Positions 1-8,210 of a stretch of 12,570 bases of DNA are shown piece after piece; the stretch's first letter is position 1, and the number at the start of each line of letters is the position of its first letter. Origin of the DNA: JAICTV01 sp035634055 (GTDB lineage: Bacteria; Planctomycetota; Phycisphaerae; Tepidisphaerales; Tepidisphaeraceae). The stretch lies in contig DASQDR010000219.1 in NCBI GenBank assembly GCA_035634055.1, positions 1 through 12,570 on the forward strand. The letters are read 5' to 3'. The notes below the pieces were generated by a model. The model searched no databases. It was given only the letters and a program-made list of their open reading frames with translations, and was not told where the DNA came from. Both the position numbers and the translations under genes were made by a program.

Positions 1-42
1 GGGCGGGGACGCGGGGGCGGGGACGCGGGGGCGGGGACGCGG
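1..42. repeat. 14-bp tandem repeat at window edge
   Basis: Three perfect head-to-tail copies of GGGCGGGGACGCGG occupy positions 1-14, 15-28 and 29-42, just downstream of the stop of the minus-strand lipoprotein gene. The array begins at the window edge, so its true copy number is unknown. The G-runs on the plus strand could form G-quadruplex DNA, but the minus-strand transcript would be C-rich here. No coding function is visible. Confidence 0.8.
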
Positions 43-52
43 GCGCGGCGGG

Positions 53-1372
53 TCAGGGGTCGTGCGGGGCGCGGCGGTCGGTCGTGAGGGCGGGGCCCGT
101 GGTCGCGGGCGCGGGGGCGGGGGCGGGTTCGGCGCCGGTGGGTTGGTCGAAGAAGCCGGGCGGGGTGTCGACGAACTGGAGGTTCTTCAGGACGGCACGG
201 CCGATCGGGTCGCCGATGATGCCCTGGTCCATCGTCCACTGGTAAAAGGTCCAGCGGGTGGCGAGGGTGACGCCGTCGAGCGGCTGCCAGTCGGTGTAGG
301 TCAGGGCGCGGGGAGGATGGGCGGGGCCATCCCTGCCCGGGCCCTCCGCGCCGCCCGCGCCGCCCGCGATGCCCGAAATGCCCGCGCCCTCTGCGGTGCC
401 CGCGGTGCTCGCGCCGTCCGCGCCCGCGCCGTCCGCGCCCGGGGTGGCGAGGTAGGCCACGGCGCGGAGTCGGCCGGTCTCGGCGTCGGGGTAGAGGACG
501 TACCAATCTTCGGCGGGCGCTGACGCGAACGCCGGGGACGCGGGAGACGCGGGAACTGGCGACGCAGGCGCGGGCGACGCCGGCGCAGTGGCGGGCGCGC
601 CTGGGGCGCGGGTTCCCGATCCGACCGGCCGCGGGAAGGTCAGGCGGAGGACGGGGACGTCGCGGCCACCGAGGGGGAGCGTGCCGGCGTCGGTGACGAA
701 CGCCCCGCGCTCGCGCAGCCTGAACGGCATCGAGGCGAACGCGGGCCAGGTCAGCAGGTGGAAGCGGGCGCGGTCGAAGGTGTCGACCGCCGTGGTGGTG
801 GTGGCGGAGGCGGTGGAGGCGGCGGAGGGGCGGGCGGCGCGGGCGGCGCCGGGGGAGGGCGCGATGGGCGCGGTCGCGGAGGACGCGCCGTGATCGGCGT
901 CGCTCCTGGCGTTCGCGTTCGCGCTCGCGCCCCTGCCTGCGCCCGCCCCCGCCCCCGCCCTCGCCCTCGCAGCGTCGTCATCGTCGTCGACGGCGCGGGT
1001 CGTGCTGGGCGTGCCGCGGGCGATCCACGCCTGTTGGCCGTCGAACACCAGGGTCGCGCCGCCGGCGAGGTCGAGGCGCGAGCGGGCGCGGTCGGTGGTG
1101 AAGGTAAGCGTGCCGCGGAGTTGCTCGCGGCCGTCGAACTCGACGTAGAGGTCGGCCGACAGCGCCCGCTTCGACCGCCAGGCACTTGCGCCGTGGGCGG
1201 CTTCCATCCGCCGCACCGCCACCTGCGCGGGCGTCTCCTTCCTCGGCGACACTTTGGAGGACAAATCGTTCCAGCCGGACCGCAGCCGGGTGCAGCCCGG
1301 CAGGCAGGCGACGAGCGCTAAGAGGGCGGCGGCGGCGACGGCGGGAAGCTGGCGGAACAGCGTGGGACGCAT
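53..1372 (-). CDS. Putative lipoprotein, LolA/DUF6503-like, with low-complexity inserts
   Basis: A 439-residue predicted lipoprotein. Residues 1-27 form a lipoprotein signal peptide: basic start, Ala/Leu-rich core and the lipobox LPGC with the lipidated Cys at 27. The mature part contains stretches such as ADLYVEFDGREQLRGTLTF and GATLVFDGQQAWIA, resembling the beta-sheet-and-variable style of LolA/LppX-like or DUF6503 outer-membrane lipoproteins. That assignment is by resemblance only. The conserved-looking blocks are broken by Ala/Gly/Ser/Thr-rich (about 130-200), Ala/Pro/Ser-rich (about 260-300) and Gly/Ala-rich (about 325-365) inserts, and the C-terminus is Pro/Ala-rich. The ATG at 1370-1372 has no Shine-Dalgarno sequence; a CATACT hexamer lies 8 nt upstream. 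It probably sits in the periplasm or outer membrane; its exact role is unknown. The opposite strand is open only because of base composition. Confidence 0.8.
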   Translation of the reverse strand: MRPTLFRQLPAVAAAALLALVACLPGCTRLRSGWNDLSSKVSPRKETPAQVAVRRMEAAHGASAWRSKRALSADLYVEFDGREQLRGTLTFTTDRARSRLDLAGGATLVFDGQQAWIARGTPSTTRAVDDDDDAARARAGAGAGAGRGASANANARSDADHGASSATAPIAPSPGAARAARPSAASTASATTTTAVDTFDRARFHLLTWPAFASMPFRLRERGAFVTDAGTLPLGGRDVPVLRLTFPRPVGSGTRAPGAPATAPASPAPASPVPASPASPAFASAPAEDWYVLYPDAETGRLRAVAYLATPGADGAGADGASTAGTAEGAGISGIAGGAGGAEGPGRDGPAHPPRALTYTDWQPLDGVTLATRWTFYQWTMDQGIIGDPIGRAVLKNLQFVDTPPGFFDQPTGAEPAPAPAPATTGPALTTDRRAPHDP

Positions 1373-1380
1373 GGGCGGCC

Positions 1381-1386
1381 AGTATG
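1381..1386 (-). promoter_or_regulatory. Possible -10 box for lipoprotein gene (leaderless)
   Basis: Read on the minus strand this is CATACT, four of six matches to TATAAT, ending 8 nt before the ATG of the lipoprotein gene. No recognisable -35 element and no Shine-Dalgarno sequence accompany it. Its value comes from the identical 8-nt spacing seen at three other genes in this window. Confidence 0.3.
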
Positions 1387-1456
1387 CGCCAATGCGGGGC
1401 GGAGCGCGAAAAGGGGGGCGCGGGCGCGTCAGGACAAGGATGACGCAGCAAGTGCA

Positions 1457-1596
1457 AATGACGAAATCAGAATGACGAATGACGAAGGGCAGGTGCTGCG
1501 TAACGTGCGACCGGCGGCGGGCGATCCGCCTTCACCGCACGCGCGCGCCTCGTCATTCGAGCTTCGTCATTGACTCGTCATTCTGGTTTCGTCATT
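1457..1596. repeat. Long inverted repeat of AATGACGAA units
   Basis: The left arm (1457-1487) and right arm (1562-1596) are reverse complements over 31 positions with one mismatch and one 4-nt bulge. Each arm is built from AATGACGAA-like units, and another inverted unit lies at 1550-1559. The 74-nt loop contains a small GGCGG/CCGCC hairpin near 1514-1530. The element fills the gap between two minus-strand genes, and its first arm starts about 18 nt after the phosphodiesterase stop. The mRNA could therefore end or be protected in a very stable hairpin. There is no T-tract typical of an intrinsic terminator. Intergenic repeats of this general look occur in several environmental phyla. Confidence 0.85.
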
Positions 1597-1614
1597 CCGA
1601 TTTCGCGACTGGTT

Positions 1615-3054
<1,440 letters not shown>

Positions 3055-3062
3055 GGGTTCGA

Positions 3063-3091
3063 GATTTAGGGCGCGGCGGCGGGGGAATCAA
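3063..3091 (-). promoter_or_regulatory. Candidate promoter for the phosphodiesterase gene
   Basis: On the minus strand TTGATT (3086-3091) and TAAATC (3063-3068) are separated by exactly 17 nt, and the -10-like hexamer ends 8 nt before the GTG start codon. Matches to consensus are moderate (4/6 and 3/6). The spacing, the absence of a Shine-Dalgarno sequence and the divergent position support a leaderless promoter. The -35-like hexamer overlaps one of the GGGGAATCAAG repeats. Confidence 0.4.
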
Positions 3092-3117
3092 GCGGGGAAT
3101 TCGGCGGGGAATCAAGA
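3082..3117. repeat. Direct repeats in divergent promoter region (possible operator)
   Basis: GGGGAATCAAG occurs at 3082-3092 and again at 3107-3117, with a related GGGGAATTC at 3094-3102 between them. This gives three copies of GGGGAAT spaced 12-13 nt apart. They lie between the divergently transcribed phosphodiesterase and cheB genes and overlap the putative minus-strand -35 element. A regulator site is possible. The downstream NarL-type regulator is one candidate binder, by position only. Confidence 0.4.
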
Positions 3118-3192
3118 TTTGGGCCGCCGTCGCGCTCGCCGCTCCGGCTGCTGCGAGAATTCTTTACCGTCCCCCGGGCGGGCGACACCTGA

Positions 3193-3198
3193 TAGGAT
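3193..3198 (+). promoter_or_regulatory. Possible -10 box of the cheB-cheR-kinase operon
   Basis: TAGGAT fits TAnnnT and ends 11 nt before the cheB ATG at 3210. That would give a leader of only about 4-6 nt. No good -35 hexamer sits at 16-18 nt and no Shine-Dalgarno sequence precedes the ATG. Weak, but the only promoter-like hexamer close to the operon start. Confidence 0.28.
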
Positions 3199-3209
3199 GC
3201 GGTTCTCTC

Positions 3210-4286
3210 ATGCCAGGACACGACATCATTGTGATCGGCGCGTCGGCGGGCGGGGTGGAAGCCCTGCTGACGATCGCGCGCGCCCTGCCGGAGGACCTGC
3301 CGGCGGCGGTGTTCGTGGTGCTGCATATCTCCCCTTACGCGCGCAGCGTGCTGCCGGAGTTGCTGAGCCGCACCGGCCCGCTGCCGGCGGTCCACGCGCG
3401 CAACGGCGAGACGATCCAGCCCGGCCGGATCTACGTCGCCCCGCCGGACCACCACCTGCTGGTCCGGCGCGAGGGCGTGTCGGTCACGCGCGGCCCGCAG
3501 GAGAACGGGGTCCGCCCGGCGGTCGACGTCCTGTTCCGCACCGCCGCCACCGCCTTCCGCAAGCGGGTCGTGGGCGTGGTGCTGTCGGGGAACCTCGATG
3601 ACGGCACTGCCGGGCTGGCGGCGATCCACCGCTTCGGCGGCGTCACCGTCGTGCAGCATCCGGACGAAGCGCTCTATCCCGGCATGCCGACCAACGCGGT
3701 CGAGAACGTGCCCGTCCAGTACATCCGCCCGTTGGCAGAGATCGCCCCTCTGCTGGTCAAGCTGGCTCGCGAGCCGGTGGAGGAACCCATGCCCGCGCCC
3801 TTTCCAAGCGACGGCCACGACGGCGAGCTGGAAATGGAGGCGAACGTCTCGAACATGGATCCGGCCGCCATCCACGACCGCAAGCGCCCCGGCCAGCCGT
3901 CGGTCTTCGGCTGCCCCGATTGCCACGGTACGCTGTTCGAGCTCCACGACAGCGAGCTCACGCGCTTCCGCTGCCGCGTCGGGCACGCGTACTCCCCCGA
4001 GAGCCTGCTGGCGGCGCAGTCCGACGGCATCGAGGCGGCGCTGTGGACCGCGCTGCGGGCGCTGGAGGAGAAGGTGGCGCTGACCGAGCGGATGCTCCAG
4101 CGCATGCGGGCGCGCGGGCACCGGGCGTCGCTGGCGCACTTCGAGCGGCAGTCGCAGGACACGCAGCAGCAGGCGGAAGTGCTCCGGCAGCTGCTGGTGC
4201 ACAACAATGGCGGCGGGGGTGGCGGGACGATCCCCGGCGACTCCTCCGCCGGCGCGCCGCCGCCCCGTGTGCCGACGAAACTATGA
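3210..4286 (+). CDS. cheB: CheB-type protein-glutamate methylesterase with C-terminal zinc-ribbon/helical domain
   Basis: A 358-residue protein. Residues 5-190 are a CheB methylesterase catalytic domain, which hydrolyses glutamyl methyl esters on signalling proteins. The family triad is visible: Ser12 in GASAGG, His39 in VVLHIS and Asp131 in SGNLDDG, where the usual G-x-D-G loop reads L-D-D-G. No receiver domain precedes it, so CheA phosphorylation cannot control it as in classical CheB. Residues about 233-259 form a zinc-ribbon-like C235-PD-C238...C255-RVG-H259 motif. A charged helical region follows (about 270-330), then a Gly/Pro-rich tail. Similar C-terminal extensions occur in many environmental stand-alone CheB proteins. 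It opens the operon, and its TGA overlaps the next ATG (ATGA). Its target may be the following CheR-PAS protein or an unlinked receptor; not shown. Confidence 0.93.
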   Translation: MPGHDIIVIGASAGGVEALLTIARALPEDLPAAVFVVLHISPYARSVLPELLSRTGPLPAVHARNGETIQPGRIYVAPPDHHLLVRREGVSVTRGPQENGVRPAVDVLFRTAATAFRKRVVGVVLSGNLDDGTAGLAAIHRFGGVTVVQHPDEALYPGMPTNAVENVPVQYIRPLAEIAPLLVKLAREPVEEPMPAPFPSDGHDGELEMEANVSNMDPAAIHDRKRPGQPSVFGCPDCHGTLFELHDSELTRFRCRVGHAYSPESLLAAQSDGIEAALWTALRALEEKVALTERMLQRMRARGHRASLAHFERQSQDTQQQAEVLRQLLVHNNGGGGGGTIPGDSSAGAPPPRVPTKL

Positions 4287-4912
4287 GGGCTCGGGACGCG
4301 AGGATCGCCCCCGCCAGCCAGGGCATCAGCACCGCCGGGGCCGCAGGCGTCGTGGCGATGGCGGCGTCGGCGGGCGGGCTGCCGGCGCTGACGGCCGTCC
4401 TGGCATCGCTGGAGGAGGACTTCCCCGCGGCGGTCGTCGTCGTGCAGCACATCGCGCCGGACCGCGACAGCGCCATGCCCGAGCTGCTTGCCCGCCGCAC
4501 GCCGCTCGTCGTGGGAAAAGCGATGCACGGGCTGTGGTTGTACGGCGGACACGTGTACGTCGCGCCGCCGGACCGGCACGTGCTGGTCGACGCCCAGGCC
4601 CGGCTCCAGCTCAGCGCCAAGGAGCGCGTGCAGCACGTCCGCCCGTCCGCCGACGTGCTGTTCGAGTCGCTGGCGCGATCTCTGGGCCGGCGGGCGGCGG
4701 CGGTGGTGCTCAGCGGCACCGGGCGCGACGGCGCCGACGGGTGCATCGCCATCCACGAGCACGGCGGTCGCGTGATCGTTCAGGACGGCGCCGCCGAGTT
4801 CCAGGGGATGCCCCGTGCGGCGGAGTTGACCGGGAAGGCGGACGTCGTCCTCCCGCTGGAGAAGATCGCCCTCGAGCTGACGCGGTGGGCCAGGCAACTA
4901 CAGGTGACATGA
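4283..4912 (+). CDS. cheB: Second stand-alone CheB methylesterase
   Basis: A 209-residue protein that is almost entirely one CheB catalytic domain. The triad is complete: Ser29 in AASAGG, His56 in VVQHIA and Asp149 in SGTGRDG, the canonical loop form. There is no receiver domain and no zinc ribbon. I placed the start at the ATG overlapping the upstream stop (ATGA, 4283-4286); the longer open frame upstream is a shadow of the first cheB. No Shine-Dalgarno sequence is visible, consistent with translational coupling. The stop again overlaps the next gene's ATG. The two CheB domains are clearly divergent, so this is an old duplication or a separate recruitment rather than a recent tandem copy. 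Confidence 0.92.
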   Translation: MRARDARIAPASQGISTAGAAGVVAMAASAGGLPALTAVLASLEEDFPAAVVVVQHIAPDRDSAMPELLARRTPLVVGKAMHGLWLYGGHVYVAPPDRHVLVDAQARLQLSAKERVQHVRPSADVLFESLARSLGRRAAAVVLSGTGRDGADGCIAIHEHGGRVIVQDGAAEFQGMPRAAELTGKADVVLPLEKIALELTRWARQLQVT

Positions 4913-6852
4913 GCAAGATGCCCCGGGCCAGTTCGGACTCGTCCTCGTCCTCCGCGTCGCCGGCGGCGCCGCCACCGCCGGAGTTCGACGCGCTGCTGGA
5001 CTACATCAAGCGCAGCCGCGGGTTCGACTTCGGCGGGTACAAGCGGGCCGGCCTCCAGCGGCGCATCCTGCGGCGGATGCAGATCGTCTCGATCAACGAT
5101 TTCTCCGCCTACCAGGATTACCTCGAGGTGCATCCCGATGAGTTCACGCAGCTGTTCAACACGATCCTGATCAACGTCACCGGGTTCTTCCGCGACCCGG
5201 CGACGTGGCAGTACGTCGCCGACGAGGTGATCCCGCCCATGCTCGCCGCCAAGGGACCGGACGATCCGGTGCGGGTCTGGAGCGCGGCGTGCGCCACGGG
5301 GGAAGAGGCTTACACCCTGGCGATGCTGCTGCTCGAAGCGCTGGGGCCGCAGGCGTTCGAGAAGCGCGTGAAGATCTTCGCCACCGACATCGATGACGAC
5401 GCCCTGAACCATGCCCGCCAGGCCTCCTACACGCAGCAGCAGGTCGAGGGCGTTTCGCCCGAGCTGCGGGCGAAGTATTTCGAGCAGTCCGGCGGCGAGC
5501 GCTACGTCTTCTCGCGCGAGTTCCGCAAGGCGCTGATCTTCGGCCGGCACGACCTGCTCCAGGACGCGCCGATCAGCCGCGTCGACCTGCTCACCTGCCG
5601 CAACGCGCTGATGTACTTCAACACCGAGGCGCAGGCCAAGGTGATGGCGCGCTTCCACTTCGCCCTGGCGGACGACGGGGTGCTGCTGCTGGGCAGGGCG
5701 GAGATGCTCTTCAGCCGGCTGGCGCTCTTCGCGCCGCTGGACCTGAAGATGCGGTCGTTCCTCAAGGTGCCGGCGCGCAACGCACGCGAGCGGCTGCTGG
5801 TGGCGACGCAGGCGGACGGCGACGCGGCGCTCATCCCGCCCCCGCCCGGCGGGGGCGCGGGCGAGGCGGCGGCGGCGGTCGACCACATGCGCCTCCGCGA
5901 GGCCGCCTTCAATAGCGACCCGGCGGCGCACGTCATTATCGACCCCGACGGCTACGTCGTGCTCATCAACAAGCAGGCGCGCCTGCTGTTCGACCTGTCC
6001 GGGCGCGACATCGGCCGCCCCGTGCAGGACCTGGAGTTGAGCTACCGACCGGTCGACCTCCGCTCCTGCATCGACCGCGCCCGCCAGACCACGCGCCCGG
6101 TGGAGCTGAAGGAGATCCCCTGGCCCATCCCGGGCGCCGGCGCGCCACGCTACCTGGACGTGCAGTGCCTGCCCATGTTCGACGGCGACGGCAAGCTGCT
6201 CGGCTTCAAGGCCACCTACCTCGACGTTACGCGCTACAAGCGGCTCCAGGAAGAGCTCCAGCAGTCGCACCAGGAGCTGGAGACGGCGTACGAGGAACTT
6301 CAATCCACCAATGAGGAGCGCGAGACCGCCAACGAGGAGCTGCAGTCCACCAACGAAGAGCTGGAGACGACCAACGAGGAGATCCAGTCGACCAACGAGG
6401 AGCTGGAGACGATGAACGAGGAGCTCCAGTCGACCAACGAGGAGCTCCAGGCGACCAACGACGAGCTGCGGCACCGCACGATCCAGCTGACGGAGGCCAA
6501 TGCCTTCCTCAAGTCGATCCTGTCGAGCCTGCGCAGCGGCGTGGTGGTGGTGGACCGCGAGCTGCGCGTGCGGGGGTGGAACGAGGTGGCCGAGGATCTG
6601 TGGGGGCTGCGCGTCGACGAGGTGACCGGGAAGCACTTCCTGGAGCTGGACATCGGTCTGCCGGTCGAGCAACTGCGGCCCGGGATCCGCGCGGCGCTGG
6701 CGGGGGCGGCGGACGGGGCGCAGGTCGTCACCGCGCGCAACCGCCGCGGGCGCGAGTTCCGCTGCCGCGTCGCCTGCGTCCCAGCCGCCGCCGACGGGCA
6801 GGGCGTCTGGGGGGTGGTCCTCATCATGGAAGAGGAGACCCCCGCCGCGTGA
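4909..6852 (+). CDS. cheR: CheR methyltransferase fused to PAS, heptad-repeat coiled coil and PAS
   Basis: A 647-residue protein. After a Ser/Ala/Pro-rich leader (1-24) comes the CheR helical N-terminal domain (about 25-95, with KRAGLQRRILRRM), then the SAM-binding domain. It shows SAACATGEE at 125-133, ATDID at 158-162 and the CRNALMYF block at 230-237. CheR proteins transfer methyl groups from S-adenosylmethionine to receptor glutamates. A Pro/Gly/Ala linker near 305-325 leads to a first PAS domain (about 326-445). A long signalling helix follows (about 445-525) made of seven-residue EELQSTN-like repeats, then a second PAS domain (about 530-640). This coiled coil is typical of large CheB-CheR-PAS fusion proteins. 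No kinase domain is present; the next gene supplies it. The ATG overlaps the cheB stop (ATGA) and the stop overlaps the kinase GTG. Confidence 0.93.
   Translation: MSKMPRASSDSSSSSASPAAPPPPEFDALLDYIKRSRGFDFGGYKRAGLQRRILRRMQIVSINDFSAYQDYLEVHPDEFTQLFNTILINVTGFFRDPATWQYVADEVIPPMLAAKGPDDPVRVWSAACATGEEAYTLAMLLLEALGPQAFEKRVKIFATDIDDDALNHARQASYTQQQVEGVSPELRAKYFEQSGGERYVFSREFRKALIFGRHDLLQDAPISRVDLLTCRNALMYFNTEAQAKVMARFHFALADDGVLLLGRAEMLFSRLALFAPLDLKMRSFLKVPARNARERLLVATQADGDAALIPPPPGGGAGEAAAAVDHMRLREAAFNSDPAAHVIIDPDGYVVLINKQARLLFDLSGRDIGRPVQDLELSYRPVDLRSCIDRARQTTRPVELKEIPWPIPGAGAPRYLDVQCLPMFDGDGKLLGFKATYLDVTRYKRLQEELQQSHQELETAYEELQSTNEERETANEELQSTNEELETTNEEIQSTNEELETMNEELQSTNEELQATNDELRHRTIQLTEANAFLKSILSSLRSGVVVVDRELRVRGWNEVAEDLWGLRVDEVTGKHFLELDIGLPVEQLRPGIRAALAGAADGAQVVTARNRRGREFRCRVACVPAAADGQGVWGVVLIMEEETPAA
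6283..6475 (+). repeat. In-frame 21-bp repeats encoding the EELQSTN heptads
   Basis: About nine imperfect 21-bp units such as GAGGAGCTGCAGTCCACCAAC encode successive seven-residue blocks (EELQSTN, EELETTN, EELETMN and relatives) within the cheR-PAS gene. The periodicity is that of a coiled-coil helix linking two PAS domains. Synonymous variation between units suggests an old repeat under protein-level selection, yet the DNA is still similar enough for slippage or recombination to change the helix length. Confidence 0.85.
6832..6837 (+). promoter_or_regulatory. Shine-Dalgarno-like GAGGAG deciding the kinase start
   Basis: GAGGAG lies 11 nt before the GTG at 6849, which overlaps the cheR stop as GTGA. 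The next in-frame ATG at 6882 has only GGGA two nt upstream, which is too close. This favours the GTG as the kinase start. Confidence 0.5.
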
Positions 6853-8210
6853 GCCACCCGCCGCAGCCCAACCCCCGGGAAATGAACCAGCGGCTGGCGG
6901 CGCTCCGGCGGCAGGTGCTGCAATCGGCCAGCGCCGATCGGGCGGCGGGGGGGCCGTCGCTCGCGCGCGCGCAGGACGTCAGCACCGCCGTCGAGGAGAT
7001 GCGCGTGATGCAGGAGGAGCTGCTGGCGCAGAACCAGGAGCTGCTCCACACCTACGAGGAGCTGGCGCGCGAGCGGCAGCGCTACCGCGAGCTGTTCGAC
7101 TTCGCGCCCGACCCCTACCTGGTGACCAGCGCCGCCGGCATGATCACCGACGCCAACCGCTCCGCCGCGGCGGTGCTGGGGCTCTCGCACCGGCTGCTGC
7201 TGAACAAGCCGCTGTTCACCTTCATAGACCCGCGCGACCGCCAGCGGTTCCGCGCGGAGGTGCAGTCGCTGCACAAGGGCCCGGACGTTCGCCGCACGGC
7301 CCTTCGGATCCGCCCGCGGCACAAGGGCGCGCCCATCGACGCGGAGCTGGCCGCCGCCATCGAGCGCGACGCGCGCGGCGCCGTCGTGTCGGTTCGCTGG
7401 CTGATCCGCGACGTCACCCGCGTCACCGCCGCAAACGAGCAACTCAAGGAGTTCCACCGCCGCTTGCAGGCGCTGGCGGCGGAGGTGTCGACCGCGCAGG
7501 AACGCGAGCGACGCCGCATCGCCGTCGAGATCCACGACCGCATCAGCCAGACGCTGGCGATGGCCCGCCTGAAGGTCGCCGCTCTACAGAAGAGCGCTTC
7601 GCCCGACGTGCAGAAGCGGCTGAAGGGCGAGTTCGGGGAGGTGCTGGAATTGCTGGACCAGTCGCTGGAGGACACGCGCACGCTCACCTTCGAGCTGAGC
7701 CCGCCGATCCTCTACGAGCTGGGACTCACCGCCGCGCTGGAATGGCTGGCCGAGCAGGTGACGAAGCGTCACAAACTCAAGGTGGTCGTGGACAGCACGC
7801 TCCCGCCGGCGGCGTTGCACGACGACCTGCGCGTGCTGCTGTTCCACGGCGTCAACGAGCTGCTGGTCAACGTGGTGAAGCACGCCAAGGGGAGCGCCGT
7901 GCGCGTCTCGCTGCGCGAGGCGGGCGAGACGTTGCGGCTCACGGTCGCCGACGACGGGCAAGGCTTCGGTCCCGCCGTTGCGTCCGCTGGCGCCGACGGC
8001 GCCGACGGGCAGGCGGGGCCCGAGCGGCAGCGGACGTCCGGCGGCTTCGGGCTCTTCAGCCTCCGCACGCGACTGCAAGAGGTTGGCGGCAGTTTAGAGA
8101 TTTCGTCCATTCCCGATCACGGCACCCGCGTTACACTCGTGGCGCCCCTTACCACCACGTCTAACCGCGCGGGAGAGGAAAATCATGGGAATGCGAATCC
8201 TGCTAGCTGA
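6849..8210 (+). CDS. PAS-domain sensor histidine kinase, HisKA_3/NarX type
   Basis: A 453-residue kinase if it starts at the GTG overlapping the cheR stop (GTGA), or 442 residues from ATG 6882. It has no membrane segment or signal peptide. A short N-terminal coiled coil (about 50-78) precedes one PAS domain (about 78-195). Next is the dimerisation/phosphoacceptor domain with ERERRRIAVEIHDRISQTL; His229 is the predicted phosphorylated residue, in the layout typical of NarL/FixJ partner kinases. The HATPase_c domain shows an N-box NELLVNVVKHA (336-346), ADDGQGFG (367-374) and GGFGLFSLRTRL (398-409). An Ala/Gly/Asp-rich insert (about 377-393) sits where the ATP lid lies. It overlaps the response regulator gene by 26 nt, so the two are surely partners. 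The PAS ligand is unknown. Confidence 0.93.
   Translation: MSHPPQPNPREMNQRLAALRRQVLQSASADRAAGGPSLARAQDVSTAVEEMRVMQEELLAQNQELLHTYEELARERQRYRELFDFAPDPYLVTSAAGMITDANRSAAAVLGLSHRLLLNKPLFTFIDPRDRQRFRAEVQSLHKGPDVRRTALRIRPRHKGAPIDAELAAAIERDARGAVVSVRWLIRDVTRVTAANEQLKEFHRRLQALAAEVSTAQERERRRIAVEIHDRISQTLAMARLKVAALQKSASPDVQKRLKGEFGEVLELLDQSLEDTRTLTFELSPPILYELGLTAALEWLAEQVTKRHKLKVVVDSTLPPAALHDDLRVLLFHGVNELLVNVVKHAKGSAVRVSLREAGETLRLTVADDGQGFGPAVASAGADGADGQAGPERQRTSGGFGLFSLRTRLQEVGGSLEISSIPDHGTRVTLVAPLTTTSNRAGEENHGNANPAS
8172..8178 (+). promoter_or_regulatory. Ribosome binding site of the response regulator gene
   Basis: GGAGAGG ends 6 nt before the ATG at 8185, inside the kinase coding sequence. It is the clearest Shine-Dalgarno sequence in the operon and may let the regulator be made independently of, or in excess over, the kinase. 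Confidence 0.7.

Noticed and set aside
3066..4202. Minus-strand 378-codon open frame
   Set aside because: Antisense shadow of the first cheB gene; Arg/His/Gln-rich composition and no motif.
3210..4286. Classical chemotaxis CheB with receiver domain
   Set aside because: The catalytic Ser is at residue 12, leaving no room for a receiver domain, and no DD...D...K receiver pattern is present.
4780..6672. Minus-strand 630-codon open frame with LLVGRLQLLVGRL-like repeats
   Set aside because: It is the antisense of the cheR-PAS gene; its repeats are simply the reverse complement of the EELQSTN heptad codons.
4909..8210. A single CheR-PAS-kinase fusion broken by a frameshift
   Set aside because: Considered because the kinase follows the PAS domain directly, but the GTGA overlap, upstream GAGGAG and separate coiled-coil N-terminus look like a normal coupled start. 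A frameshift or assembly error is not fully excluded.
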